This document shows positions 1 to 11,900 of a stretch of DNA of 64,000 bases, one piece after another; positions within the stretch are counted from its first letter, which is position 1; every line of letters begins with the position of its first letter. The stretch is taken from NCBI RefSeq assembly GCF_943734655.1, contig NC_071355.1:235690027-235754026 (forward strand), written 5' to 3'. The notes under the pieces are model-generated. The model was given only the letters and a program-made list of their open reading frames with translations. It was not told the DNA's origin and did not search any database. A program made the position numbers and the translations under genes. The DNA comes from Sabethes cyaneus (lineage: Eukaryota; Arthropoda; Insecta; Diptera; Culicidae).

Positions 1-1640
1 TATAGAACCATTTAAATCCAATGAATCAGGGAGATTTGCATTAGTCTTTTTTTCTTATTTCATGATCGCTTCCTACCGTTTTCAATTTCAGTTTTCAATA
101 TGTCCGATGCGGAGGACGCACTGTAAACGATTTTGCCGGTACCCAAAAAAAACACTCATTTGTATGCTAAGGTACCGAAACGATTTAACGAACGTTTAAG
201 ATTTGACTGTTCACGACTGATCGAATTTCTTCGGTTCGTTCGATGAGAGGGTCGTCCGCGCATGGATCGTGTGCGCCGATTATTTTTTAAACACAAATTG
301 AAGATAGCGTACGAGGCCAAGACGGTGGGACCAATCGTTTGTTTTTTTGTTTTTGTTTTGTTTGGAAAGAACAGTGTTGCTCTAAAGTGAGTTACAGTGA
401 GAGCGTGACGCAATTGTTTGCACCTCGTTTAACTAACAGCGGTTGTTTGCCGATTGTTTGATACTAACAACTGAACTAATAGTTGATAAACTAACTTTTT
501 TTTCGGACTGTTTTATACATTTTTTATATTATTTAATGTTTGTCATGTCTAATTTTTGTCATTTAGTCATATCTAAATGATCTTTGTTTTCTCACTTGGC
601 CGCGGCAATTCAATGTTTGAAAGTCTCATTTAACCGCGACAGAAATTGAGCGAAAATCCCCTGGTGCCTGGCCCAAAGTTGTTGTTTGGTTGAAATTGTG
701 GTTTACTGGTCGAATATTATCTGTAAAAATAGGTAGTCATGAATCACGGGTACCACAAGGTAGTAATCTGGGACTAATTGTAAAATTGTAAAATAAGTGT
801 ACGGAACGTTTCTAGTACGAAACAGAAGTGGTAGTCCAAACAAGGTAAATGATCAAAAAGCGGTAATTTTTTTTTGCTATTTTGTTACTCTTCTGGTATT
901 TTTTTATAACGGTAGTTTTTTACAATCGCCGTCCCTCCGTAGAAGAAAATAATGAAACAAAGGTGTTTTATAATACATCCGGGGAATGCAAAACGCGAAG
1001 TAGAAAGAGCTGAAACTTAGCTAAGAAAAGGTCATTGAAGCAACGCTTAATAAGCATATTTATCGTTCCTCTTTACACAAGCTGGGGATTTACCGCTCGA
1101 AACAAGTTATAATCGGAGCCAATTATAACCGGATTCGAACCCACTTCACCTTCCAACCCTACTTGGTACCAGTCTAACCGATTGATAGTATCCGTTGTGA
1201 GGTACGATCTACAGATGGCCTGCCACCAAGAACTTTTTAGCGAATTTGTCTACCTTCCCTTTGTTGTCTCCTCAAGAACTACGTCAACCGGGATGTGGCA
1301 ACATAAAACTCCAGCCTCGGCAACTGCTTCGTGTTCGTCTTGATGTAACTCTCGTCATCCATTATCACGGACCTTCAACTGATCAGCCACTCTGGGTACA
1401 GCTTCTTATGGGATAGTACCGAATTCGGCCGTTTGCAGTTCGGCTGTTTGCTATTCGCCCATTTCTGCTTCGGCCATTAGATGTATCAGCGCCTTCAGCG
1501 ACGAGAAAAATCTGCTTCAACTCCAGCGCAGTTTGAAGGGGAGAACTCTTGAGTCTGTACGAAGCCGGTTGCTGCATTTAGTGGGATTAGGCAGTGTCAT
1601 CAAGACATTGCGAATGTTATATGGATGATCTGAGGTTATC
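1..1640. other. AT-rich stretch without a recognisable gene
   Basis: I see no coding stretch with a recognisable domain or codon pattern here. The DNA is AT-rich with short T and A runs. The only structured item is a weak tRNA-like box around 1130-1200, listed separately. The last few hundred bases may belong to the BEL/Pao relic that starts near 1640, but I could not read protein in them. Confidence 0.5.
1125..1200 (-). repeat. possible tRNA-derived SINE head
   Basis: Read on the minus strand, this stretch has a B-box-like GGGTTCGAATCC preceded about 35 bases earlier by a loose A-box-like segment. That is the layout of a Pol III internal promoter in a tRNA-derived SINE. No folded tRNA cloverleaf and no tail could be confirmed, so this is a weak call. 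Confidence 0.3.
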
Positions 1641-2370
1641 GTTCGCTCGCTAGTCTGCAAGATTCTGGGAATGCCAGCGCCAAAGAGGGAGAAACTAGAA
1701 ACTCTGATCGATGTGGTTGTTGTAGTCCAGAACATATGTGCAACGATCGTAGCCTGTGGGTTGAACGAGCAAGAACTTGCCGCGAGATTGCCACCAACTG
1801 AGAAGCTCAACTGGTCCAAGCAGCGTAAATGGTTGGGGGCGGTGACACTGGGGGACTTCAGCAAACGGTTGTGGGGAGCAGGGACGCTAGTGGAGGCGGC
1901 GTGCGTAGTAACGTTAGAAAGAATGAAAGGCGTTGATTTCAGATAATCACCGCCACCTCAATGTTCGATTTTGTCCATTAGGTTCTACTTGGTAACTAAG
2001 ATATAGTAAAGAGAAAGATAAACCACGTAGAACCTAATGGTCGAAAAAAGTGTAAGTTTAAGAATTTGTAATATTATAATGAAAAAACGACCGTTTGTTT
2101 TTTTTTGTTTAAAATTTTTTGGTGGGCTTTCGGTCACGGAATTTGTAATATGTAATAGGAAGACGGAAGTTGAAGTTCATCTCCAATCCAGCTCTAGCCG
2201 GTCATCGACAGCATCGACAGGAATTTGAAATCATCGTGGAATCGTATAGAAGATTTCAGAGATTTGATATCGGAGCAAGATGGGAACAAGTGCTGAAGCA
2301 GTACGAGTTGTGCCGGAAGTGTCTAGCCAAGCATTTCGGAGCATGCCCATTTGTTATTTCCGCAATTTTC
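1640..2370 (+). pseudogene. BEL/Pao retrotransposon gag relic
   Basis: The plus strand encodes a gag-like run at 1671-1946 with the segment CGLNEQELAARLPP and then VTLGDFSKRL, typical of the BEL/Pao gag region that precedes the zinc knuckle. About 330 bases later, near 2290-2360 and in another frame, comes a zinc-knuckle-like CRKCLAKHFGACP. The two parts are separated by stops and AT-rich filler, and no protease or reverse transcriptase follows. It is therefore a broken fragment. The LINE relic that starts near 2400 cuts it off. Family assignment is by pattern memory only; no LTRs were found. Confidence 0.6.
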
Positions 2371-2399
2371 ATTTCGGCCATTCATAGGTAATCCCGGAT

Positions 2400-4211
2400 T
2401 ATGAGCACCGTGTTTTGTTTCTGTTTCCGGTTCGGTGCCTTCTGGACCTTGAAGATGTAGAGGCCGTAGAGGTTTGTACAACGGAACATTCGTAAGCACA
2501 CCTGGAAACACCCTAATAGAGAGGCCTGCTCTCAGATCTATCACGTTCTGCTGGATGGCCGGCACTTTTCTGATGTCGCAGATGTGCAATCCTTCCGGGG
2601 GCTAAACGTCGACTCGGATCACTATCTCGTATAGTAAGCAAGATCCACGCCAAGTTGTCATACATTGGACAAATCGAAATCAACGAGGAAGATACGACTG
2701 AACATTCGGCAATTATCAGCGGAAGGAGTTGCTGCACAGTACTCTCGTAAGACTGATGAGCGGATTGGTGAAAAACTTGGAGAGAACCTGAATGAACAGT
2801 GGAGACACATCCACGACGCACTGCATTGTTGAATGGTGACCAAGATGAAGCGGTCAACAGAAATAGGATAACGATTGTGGATGATGGACAAGCTGTGGAT
2901 TCACCAGCCCTGGACGATGTTCTAAAAGCAGTGAGAGAGCTGAAAAACGGTAAAGCAGCTGGAAAGGACGGCATCCTCGCCGAACTTTTGAAGGTCGGGA
3001 GCGAACGGCTCTATTGTGCAATCCATCAGGTTATACTAAAGGTATGGACTGAAGAGGAACTACCTACGGACTGGTTGGAAGGTCTCATATGCCCTATTTA
3101 CAAAAAGGGCCATCGACTCGAATGCAGCAATTACCGAGACATTACTCTCCTCAATTCTGCATACCAAATTATCTCCCGCGTTCTATTTCTCAGACAAAAA
3201 CAGCAGACAAGACAGCTTATCAAGCGCTTATTTCCCAGCAATTAACTATACAACGGTAGAAAAAGCTGTTATTCAACAAAAATGTTTGTTGGGTAAGCCC
3301 GTTGCAGGAAACCTTTGTTGGCGAATACCAGTGTGGTTCACTGGTTCACTGTCCAACTTGCGACAAATCCTCGTTAAATTCCGGCAATTCAAATTGCAGA
3401 TTCATCATTTGTTCATAGACTTCAAAGCGGCGTACGATTCAATAAAATAAAATGAGCTGTGGCAGTTTATGCTTGAACATGGTTTGGTGGTTCAAAATCA
3501 AGCGTCAGGATAGTGGGTGAGACATCGGACTCGTTTGTGACGTTAGATGGTTTGAAGCAAGGTGACATCCTATCGAATTGACTGTTTAACATTGCAATTG
3601 GAAGATACTATTCTACCAAAACAGAGTATATGTTGACTGGTAGAGAGCGTGGTAGCCCTTCGGGTGTTAGAACTGCAATGGTGTGGTGGTAGATGGAGAA
3701 ACTTTTGAGGTGGTCGACGAATTTGTTTACCATGTGACAACGATGTGAGCCGTGAAGCAAAAAGGCGGATAGCGGCTACCAACAGGGCCTTCTATGGGTT
3801 ACGTAGCCAGCTGAGGTCCCGTAGCCTGCAACTCCATACAAAGCATGCGCTCTATAAAACGCTAATTCTCCCGGTGGTACTCTACGGTCACGAAGCATGG
3901 ACGTTAAAAGAGAGCGACCGACGAGTTTTTGACATTTTTGAGCGAAGTTTCTGCGATCAATTCTTGGCGGTATATTAGACGAAGGAATCTGGCGCAGGCG
4001 CATGAATCATGAAATATGCCAAGTATACAAAGATGCGGATATTATGAAGCGACTAAAACACGACATGCTGCAATGGGATGGCCACGTAGCAAGGATGTCG
4101 GAGACCAGCGACAACAATATTTAGCAGAGACCCCAACAGAGGCCGACGGTTTCGAGGCAGACTCCATACCCGTTGGATGAGCGCTTTTGACGTAGATCCT
4201 AGAGCAACGTA
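2400..4211 (+). pseudogene. RTE-like LINE relic (endonuclease end, RT, C-terminus)
   Basis: The parts lie in the right order but in several frames. The endonuclease end is near 2560-2635 (reads like DVQSFRGLNVDSDHYL). RT fingers are at 2799-3245, with KNGKAAGKDGILAELLK and ICPIYKKGHRLECSNYRDITLL. The palm box FKAAYDSI is near 3420-3450. The C-terminal region is at 3865-4210, with VVLYGHEAWTLKESDRR and then RRRMNHEI. Stops and frameshifts make it non-functional. The terminal-inverted-repeat element at 4212-5523 cuts its 3' end. This is the commonest LINE family in the window; RTE is my best guess at its clade. Confidence 0.75.
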
Positions 4212-5523
4212 CAGTAGTCCAAAAGGGCGAAAAGTGGAACTTTTTTCCAAGTGTCTGCTAGTCATTGCTTACAATAATAAAAATAAAATAATCACTTGTT
4301 TGAGTTAGGAAATATAGACATAGTTTCTTCGGCAAAGTTGTAAATATTATAAAAACAAGCAACTTTGCCGAAGAAATAAAATTTTTATCTTTATCGAGTG
4401 CTGAACTATAGAGCATATTCTTTGAAATTTCTTTGAAATGAAATGAAAAAATTAGTTTTTCATTCTTAGCTTTTCTTACTTGCATTTTACAAGAATACAA
4501 TGTTCTAAGAAATTATCGAAGCTCTCAAAATACATGTTTTTGCAGAAGGCCGCAAATCTCTTAGACCTTTACTTGCTGAGTTATCGCATATGCAAGCTTT
4601 AAATTTCCATAGCTTCACGAGCCCATGGAGTAAAATTGGGCAAGCGGATTTACGAAATCAGCACTTCATCTGAAAGCTTAAGTCGAGTACTATAAACTTG
4701 TATGCGCTCAGCTTGTCCCTAACCACCCACATGAGAGTACGGCAAGCATACGTTTTATGTGTTTCGCGTTCGCTAAAGGCTCGAAACACGTCCATTTTTT
4801 GTGATCGTAGATAGACAGATGGTTTCTTCGGCAAAGTTATAGAAAATATAAAGGTAAACAATTTTGCAAAAGAAATTACATTTCTATGTCTATCGAGTGC
4901 AGAGTTATATAGCATTTTCTTTGGAAATTCTTTAAAAATAAGTTTTTCATATTTAGCGAATGTTGGTTGCATTTTACATGACTATATGGTTTTAGGCGAT
5001 TATTGAAGGACTCAAAACACATGTTTTTGCAATAGGTTGCAAATCTCTAGGACCTTTCCTTACAAAATTTAATTAAATTTAAAGCTTGAATATATGATAA
5101 CTTGGAAAGTAAAAGTCCCAGAGATTTGCGGTCTTCTGCAAAAACGTGTGTTTTGAGAGCTTCGATAATTGCCTAGAACATTGTATTCTTGTAAAATGCA
5201 ACTAACAAAAGCTTCGAATGAAAAACTAATTTTTAAAGAAATTTCAAAGAATATGCCCTAAAGTTCAGCACTCGATGAAGATAAAAATTTTATTTCTTCG
5301 GCTAAGTTGCTTATTTTTACAACTTTGCCGAAGAAACTATGTCTATATTTCCTAACACAAAAAAGTGATTATTTTTTTTATTGTAGTAAGCAATGTCTAA
5401 CTTTTGACGGTTTTAGATTAAGGGGATATTCATACGAACGAAAGTGCTGAAGACCACAAATGACAAAATGAAAGCAAAAGACATTACGAAAAAAGTTCCG
5501 CTTTTCGCCCTTTTGAACCACTG
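4212..5523. mobile_element. non-autonomous DNA element with ~36-bp terminal inverted repeats
   Basis: The left end starts CAGTAGTCCAAAAGGGCGAA. The right end is its inverse (read outward-in CAGTGGTTCAAAAGGGCGAA), giving about 36 bp of inverted repeat with three mismatches. Inside are three copies of a ~280-bp module: two in one orientation (about 4300-4570 and 4800-5050) and one inverted (about 5100-5360). No transposase is readable. No target-site duplication could be seen, so the superfamily is unassigned; the CAG start is compatible with hAT. It sits at the 3' end of a LINE relic. Confidence 0.7.
4324..4376. repeat. perfect 17-bp stem hairpin in the TIR element
   Basis: TTTCTTCGGCAAAGTTG at 4324-4340 is followed after 19 bases by its exact inverse complement at 4360-4376. 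The matching hairpin in the inverted module lies at 5293-5336 with one mismatch. Confidence 0.75.
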
Positions 5524-5599
5524 TGCAGTGGATGTTAGGGGCCACTGGAGAGCGGCAGATAACCGAATTATCGCCAAAAAAACAGTAAAGTAAGATTGC

Positions 5600-6110
5600 C
5601 TTCACCGTCCCACGGTTTGTAGTAATGATGTCGAGGTCATCTGAGAAGGCTTGAAGTTAGCTACTTTTCCGAGGAGCGATCCTCTCGTTTCGATGCCCGC
5701 TCGCCACATCGCACCTAAAGGTGTGATGGCGATGTTAAATAGCATACAAGACAGTCTATCCTCTAGCCGGAATCATCTGCGCTATTCAAAAGGCCTCAAT
5801 AGTGCTCCCAAAACACGCGCGTAGCAGGTAGCTTTGATCAGCTATATCGGTTTGTCCGGAAACCCGTTTTCGTGCATTAGCTGCCAGACCTGTTCACGCT
5901 CGATTGTATCGTATGCTGCCCTGAAATCCACGAAAATATGATGCATTGGCACGTTGTACTTCCGACATTTCTGGAGTATTTGACGGAGACTACAAATATG
6001 ATCCTTAGTAGCGCGGGGTCCCATAAAGCCAGTTTGATACTGCCCTACGTAATCTTTTGCTATTAGGGACAGACGACATAACAAAGTTTGGGGGAGCACC
6101 TTGTAGGTGG
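5600..6110 (-). pseudogene. RTE-like LINE RT fragment
   Basis: The minus strand from about 6099 to 5842 reads an RT palm segment with VGQYQTGF, a Q-rich helix and HIFVDFRAAYDTIER, followed by MHENGFPDKPI. This is the same family as the 2.4 kb relic. Lower coordinates continue with broken frames. Neither endonuclease nor C-terminus could be read, so this is an internal fragment. Confidence 0.65.
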
Positions 6111-6169
6111 CGTTATCACCAATGCCTTATCCCACTAATACTAATTTCTTCTGTGCAGTAAGCTAAACG

Positions 6170-6760
6170 AGAGTACCGTAATCAAGAAAATTTATCTGAC
6201 ATGGCAGGTAATCGAAAGGAGCGTATCAAGCGTTCGGAACTATTGTGGGTTGCGGGTGGTCGTTATTTATTAAATGCAAGGCAATAATCTTCTTAGGTAG
6301 GCGTCTACGCGGGATCTAACGCTTGTAGATTGCTTCACCACAATAACCATGTTATTGGAATTCAGAAAACTTCGATAAGGCGAGCATTGCTATTCTTTTT
6401 AAGTAGCATCATTTGACCAACCATCAGATGTAGTGCTGCAGTCGATTTGTTGGGATATTTTTGTAATCTGGATCCGGTATTGCTGGTTGAGATGTGCCAA
6501 TCATAAAGCATCCGGATGTTAGCACGTTCAACTCGTTATAAGCACTGCTAATGGAGTAAGTAGACGAGAGCTTATGACTGCTACGACGTCACCAAAAGAA
6601 AGTGATCGTTGATACAGAACTCACATGAGTGGCATATTCGCAAATTTCACGGCTGCCTCCCAGAGGCCGCCGAAGTTAGGTGCTTGCATCAGGATAAACT
6701 TCCGCACGATGCCAAGCGTCGTAGATCTCTCGTCGTAGAACTCTCGAACGTAGTTACTGG
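6170..6760 (-). pseudogene. BEL/Pao integrase C-terminal relic
   Basis: The minus strand from about 6700 downward reads APNFGGLWEAAVKFA, the conserved PNFGGLWEAAVK box downstream of the BEL/Pao integrase core. Below it, near 6500-6430, comes an IGTSQPAIPDPDYKNIPTNRLQ-like segment in a shifted frame, which is the usual next box. Stops interrupt both. It faces the opposite way to the gag relic at 1.6 kb, so the two are not simply the ends of one element. Confidence 0.6.
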
Positions 6761-6779
6761 TTACTGAAACTTGAGCCGG

Positions 6780-7163
6780 TTATCCAAATTGGTCGGCTAG
6801 TCCAATATCAAATTATTCATTCAAAATCATTTTTAAAACATATACTTATTAAATAACAACAATTTTCTGAAAATCATTTTAACTTTTTAATACCTATAAT
6901 CTTTTTTTGTTGCTGCTAACCGCATGTTTTTGGTTGAATCAGTAGTTCAGTTTGTTTAGCAATTTATTAGTCAAGCGTTCAAAGTACATATTGGCAAATT
7001 CGTGTATCAACTGGTACAAGTTAGACTACGACCTAGAGCTAGGCCAGTGGAGATACACTTTTCCAACCTAACATTTTAACTATACCATCCCAGTCAGTCT
7101 GACGCCAATCGACATCAAAGATTTGAAATGAAAAAGCTGAAAAATTTTACCATTATATTTCAG
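6780..7163 (+). other. AT-rich intron sequence before the 7.16 kb exon
   Basis: There is no coding signal here. The stretch ends in a pyrimidine-rich tract and CAG at 7161-7163, which fits a 3' splice site for the exon that follows. The upstream exons of that gene are not in the window. Confidence 0.5.
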
Positions 7164-7768
7164 GAGCATCATATCATCACAATAGTAACAGCAGCAGTCG
7201 ACGGCCAGCCTCAAACCGTCACGATAACCGCGACCGTGATCGACTGGATCGAATCGAACGGGACCGGGAGCGTGATCGGGAACGGCTGCACGCCCGCGAA
7301 CGCGATATGCTGCACTACGACATCAACGATGACGATCTGCTGAACGAACGCAACTACGGACCAGCGGACTACGGCGGCGGCGGTGGTGGTGGAGGCGGAG
7401 GAGGCGGTGGCGGCGGTATGGTACGGGGTGACAGTCGTGACATTCGGGATCTGCGGGAACGAGACGGCAGGGTGCACATGTCCAGCGGGGTAGGCGTAGC
7501 CAGCAGTAGTAGCAATCGACACAATCTCAACAGCGACATGCTCGATCACGATCGCGAACTGATACGAGACACGAGGGGAGAACTGATGCGGGGGGACCCC
7601 CGGGGGGATCCCCGGTATCCGATCGCACAGCCACAGCAGCTGGTGGCGCCGCCGTCGTCGCAGTCCGTTCGCCGGGGGCTCAGCGAACGGACGGACGGAC
7701 GGGACCGCGACGACTACAGCCCCCACCGGGGAGGCGGTAATAATAGAAGAGTATTAAATGCCATGTAG
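7164..7768 (+). CDS. 3' exon of an unassigned Arg/Asp/Glu-rich protein with poly-Gly
   Basis: This is an open exon that follows a good acceptor (TTTCAG at 7158-7163) and enters in phase with two leading bases. It encodes about 200 residues. A Ser/Asn/His start gives way to an Arg-Asp/Arg-Glu-rich stretch (HDNRDRDRLDRIERDRERD), then MLHYDINDDDLLNERNYG, then about 16 glycines coded by mixed GGC/GGT/GGA. A further Arg/Asp-rich part ends RRVLNAM before TAG. Mixed Gly codons and GC-rich third positions argue for real coding use, not slippage. A very long A/C-rich 3' UTR-like tract follows, a habit of neuronal genes in flies. One low-confidence idea is the tail of a voltage-gated calcium channel beta subunit. 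That rests on composition only, so I give no symbol. Confidence 0.6.
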
Positions 7769-7783
7769 GAATCGTGGATATAG

Positions 7784-7879
7784 GGATGGGATCAGGATGA
7801 TGAATCTGTTGACGAGGAAAAACTCGTCCCGGAAGACAGCGAAGAGGACGACGGCTTCGAGTACGATGAGTTCTATTGA
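7784..7879 (+). other. acidic in-frame tail beyond two TAG codons
   Basis: In the same frame as the preceding exon, after TAG at 7766 and TAG at 7781, lies a stop-free run. It starts GWDQDDESVDEEKLVPEDSE, continues acidic to EYDEFY, and ends at TGA. It could be an alternative C-terminus reached by splicing from an upstream in-frame GT, or by stop-codon readthrough, or it could be decayed coding DNA. The obvious intron 7737-7783 (47 bases) would put it out of frame. Confidence 0.4.
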
Positions 7880-9435
7880 GCATCCGCGCTGCAGAAGCGC
7901 GGGGTGGTGGTTGCGGCAACGTTCGGCTGGATGGGGCATCTGTCTCCAGAGTCCTACTCATGGGACACGATGCCAAACCTAGCCGACCGCAAGCCGCCTG
8001 CACCGCGCGAAGCAAAATTAGTGTTGCCATCAAATTTGTAAAATATCAAAACTCACACAAAGAAAAATAGACTTTTGCAAGATAGAACACACACTAAGAA
8101 GGTAGAATCCAACACTGACACCAACACAATCCAAAACACAAATACATACACATGAACACACCCACACACACAAAAAAAGTTTAGTGATGGAAAGCAACAA
8201 ACAGCATTTATTTTCGTGTTTATTTTTCGAGAGTGAAAGCACAGCCGTAATAAGCCAACAACAAAACAACGCCGTCGTTCGAATAATCATCCTGATCCAT
8301 TCCTATTGTATTAATGATAATACTCATTTCTATATAATACCGCCTTCATCATTTTTTAACCGACTTGTCCAATCGATTTGCACATCTTGAGTTGTTTTCT
8401 TGTTTTATGCTAAGCTATTACTGTGCGACCAGAACTGCCACTGCACTGCATACACGCAACACGCATTCTGTTCTCCCTCCCAAACAAAACCCGCTGCGCG
8501 CAAGTTAGTTACCGAACCCCCAAAAGACCCCGGCAGGCAATGATTTAATTCAGTGTACCACCAACACCATGCATGCTGTCAGCTCAATACGTACGCAGCC
8601 ACCGTGAATTGTTGTTCCGTTTTTGTTTGCCAGTTGTTTGTCAGTGACCCTCGCTTACTTTGATTTTCTTTTGCCAGTATCAAGGGATGGTGGATTTTTA
8701 ATTCACTATGCTGTCTATAGCTAGGTTGTTTTCAATTTTTCGGAAGTTTTGTTTTTTGTTAACAAATTACACGATTAGCTTTTTAGAATTTCTTGTTGGC
8801 AATATGTTTCCGTTTTCTTTTTTGCTTTATTGTTCGCTTGCTTCGCTCAGCAACAACAATGGACGAAAAAATGATGAAGAACATTTATATAGAAATTAAT
8901 TATATATTATATTTATTATAATTAAAAAAAATTTAAAAAAAATTCGTATATTAAAACAAGCTACTGTAGATAAGAAGGCATGAACTTGAACTTTCTCAAA
9001 TCAGTTTCCGTAGTTAATTACCAAAAGCAGAATAATTACTCTATTTAGAATTCCGCAAATTAGTTCTATAGTTTATTCCGCCTTAGGATGTAAAGTTTAC
9101 TGATATTGATTTTGTATCGAAACAAAAAAGAAAACCAACACGTTTGTATAGGAGCTAATAATTCACGTACCAGTTATGTGAATCATTTCTTGCAGCATCA
9201 CCCGCAGTCACGAAGTCACGAAAGAACTCATTCAACCATGTACCATAAGATGGTATTGAAACGAAAAACTCAACTTTTAAGTGTGCCAAATCAATTGTTA
9301 TATTGTAAAAAAGAAGAAGAAGATAAACAGAAATAGTGCAAACAACAACAACTACAAACCACAAAAAGAGACAAAGTTTTATGCTTTGTTTGTTTGATAA
9401 TCCTCCAACAGGCGTGATAACGTGAGATTTTTTCC

Positions 9436-9460
9436 ATTCACTCACTCACTCACTCACTGG
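9436..9460. repeat. (TCAC)n microsatellite
   Basis: About six tandem TCAC units inside the apparent 3' UTR. Confidence 0.85.
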
Positions 9461-11876
9461 TTCCGAGCTACCGCACCGATGATGATGTGCTGTGGCAGTT
9501 TGGAACAATTTAGTGCAAAAAATTTTGTTGATTGTTATCCTTATCAACTACCTACCAGTGTTTTCTCCTGAAAAGCTCCAGCTGCAAGCAAATAAAAAAA
9601 GGCATATATTGTAATTATAAATAATGAAAGCTTTAAAATTAAATTTAGGTAACAAATATGCTGAAGAATAGATATAAACAAAAACATTGACCGCATTGAA
9701 AAATTTTTTCGTACGAATGATATTTTTTATTTAAATAAGGTAATGTGTAAAATTGATCTAGCAAAAAACCATTCAGCCTGTAGGTTTTATTTTGAGTTTT
9801 CTTTCCTAGTGATTCTGCCATTCGATTCGATAAAAAAACAAACTTTACTAAAAGAGCTTGTATCATAGGATATTTCGTTTGAATTTCAACAAACTTATAA
9901 AGACGCAAAAATAGAGCTGCAACCAACAAAGAAACATTCAAGGAATAAATCGCAATGTGTCATTTCAACCGGAAGGTTGAAATAATAGTACTTTTTACCT
10001 GATGTTACGGTTTCGACCACTAAAATTCACGCTTCCCATATACCACGCTTCTGCTGTTACACATTTCCACGTCCCTTTTCCATTCCATATCAAACCATTG
10101 GAAATTGTTTGTTTTTCAAAATAAAAAAAAAGAATTCAAAAACCAACTTGTACTTAATATGTTTGTTGGTTCTTCCCTCAGTCACACCGACAACAACAGT
10201 ATACTTGTCCACTAATACAATTCTGAACAACGTAACCATTTAACACGCTCACACTCACAACCGGAACTTCAATCATCTTAGCATCACACAGACAGACATG
10301 TTAAAAACCATTCATTCAATGATCTAAAATTGAAGTTAAGTGAATGAAGATACAGACAAATTCATAGAAATATTACCTACCAAAAAAACTAAAGGAAAAC
10401 TGAAATTGTGATTACTACTACTATTAACTAAAGAGCAGAAGCTGAAGAATCCAACTAACACAAGCGAAAGATAAAGAAAATCTGTATAAAGTAAACAAGA
10501 AAAAACCTTGACGAATATAAATAAAGAAAAAAAAACAAGAAAACATTGCTATATACCAATTGCCTTGCACTGATATAAATTAATTGAGATTATCAAAACT
10601 AAAAAAAACGGACAAGAAAGTGCGATGAAAGACACCGTAGCAAAAATCACACTCGTGCTATAGTACGATCGAGACAGGACTCGAACTAAAGGAAGCAAAA
10701 CAAACCCTAGATACAAATCAAACTAGAGTTCATCCCTTTTCTTCATACTTCTTGACGGAATGATTTTGTTTAACGTCGATCAACAAAACTAAACCTACTA
10801 ATGTACTACGAATTGTGAGCGGAGCGGGAGAGCGGCAAAAGTAAATGCTAAAACAAAAAAGATATTGTAAAGTAACAAAAACAGAACTGTAGTTAAATTG
10901 AAAAAAAAAAATTAAAAATAAAATCGATGACACACACTATTGTAAATACCATATTAGCAAAAATCAAGCTGGAATAACAAGTGAGAATCAAACCTGACAA
11001 AAAAAGCACATCCTCCTCGCTATCTCTACATATATTACCAGATCAATCGACTACTGGTGCAACCGAAGTAACAGCAACAGCGGAAGCAACATTTAGGCAA
11101 CTTCTGTGCAATGTTACTGTGACTATCACACCACCGTTGCGTTCGTAAATAGAGGATACTTAATCAGTTGCAAATATTAAATTGGTTGCGTTGATTTTGC
11201 TTCCGATTCTTTCACATTCACACTAGAAGTGACAGCACCGATATTTTGACACTTTGTTTAGCTCGACAGCCAGCTGGCTCGTATAAAAACTTAACCTTAT
11301 TTTTAATCTACTCCTTTTTAGTCTTACTTGAATGTGTGTTGACTCGTTTGTGTAAATCAGTACTTCCCGATCGCTACCAGACATGCGCAAAAAAGAAAAA
11401 CTCGTCGATGCGTTTCTAAATAATTGCCTGAATTCTTTCTAAAACAAAACAAAAAAAAACTACACAAACCAATCGAAGCCAATATACGAACGAAATCGCA
11501 CTTGCCTAGACGCCAAACATCGCATAACACTCACTCTCAAATACTTACATTTACACACTCCGTTGTTTATAGAGTAAATTAAAACTAAACCAAATGTCCC
11601 GTCGCCGGAGACCAGTGGCAGGACAATGGAAAAAGAGCGAACATTTCTAAAGAAAAAAAAGTAAAACAGTAACCGATCTACCAAAGACATTTAAGAATCA
11701 TACACACAAAACCAACACGCAACAAACAGCAACATCTTCACATTGTACTTAACAACCAACAACATATACTTGCACACTCTCTCACATTCACACACACACT
11801 ATCACCACAGACATGATTGCAGTTTCTTAGGCGTTTTTAAATTAATACCCCTAAAGTTTAATGACACTGAAGAAAC

Positions 11877-11900
11877 CAGAAGAAGAAGAAGAAGAAGAGG
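11877..11900. repeat. (GAA)n microsatellite
   Basis: A run of GAA triplets, about seven units, in the apparent 3' UTR; no reading frame uses it. Confidence 0.85.

Noticed and set aside
7211..7726. 171-codon minus frame, Ala/Val/Pro-rich
   Set aside because: It is antisense to the RD/RE-rich exon. Arg and Gly codons read backward give Ala/Pro/Ser; no motif.
7737..7783. 47-bp intron at the end of the RD/RE-rich exon
   Set aside because: The borders are GT-AG, but removal leads to a stop after a few codons and puts the acidic tail out of frame. The length is also below the usual minimum for mosquito introns.
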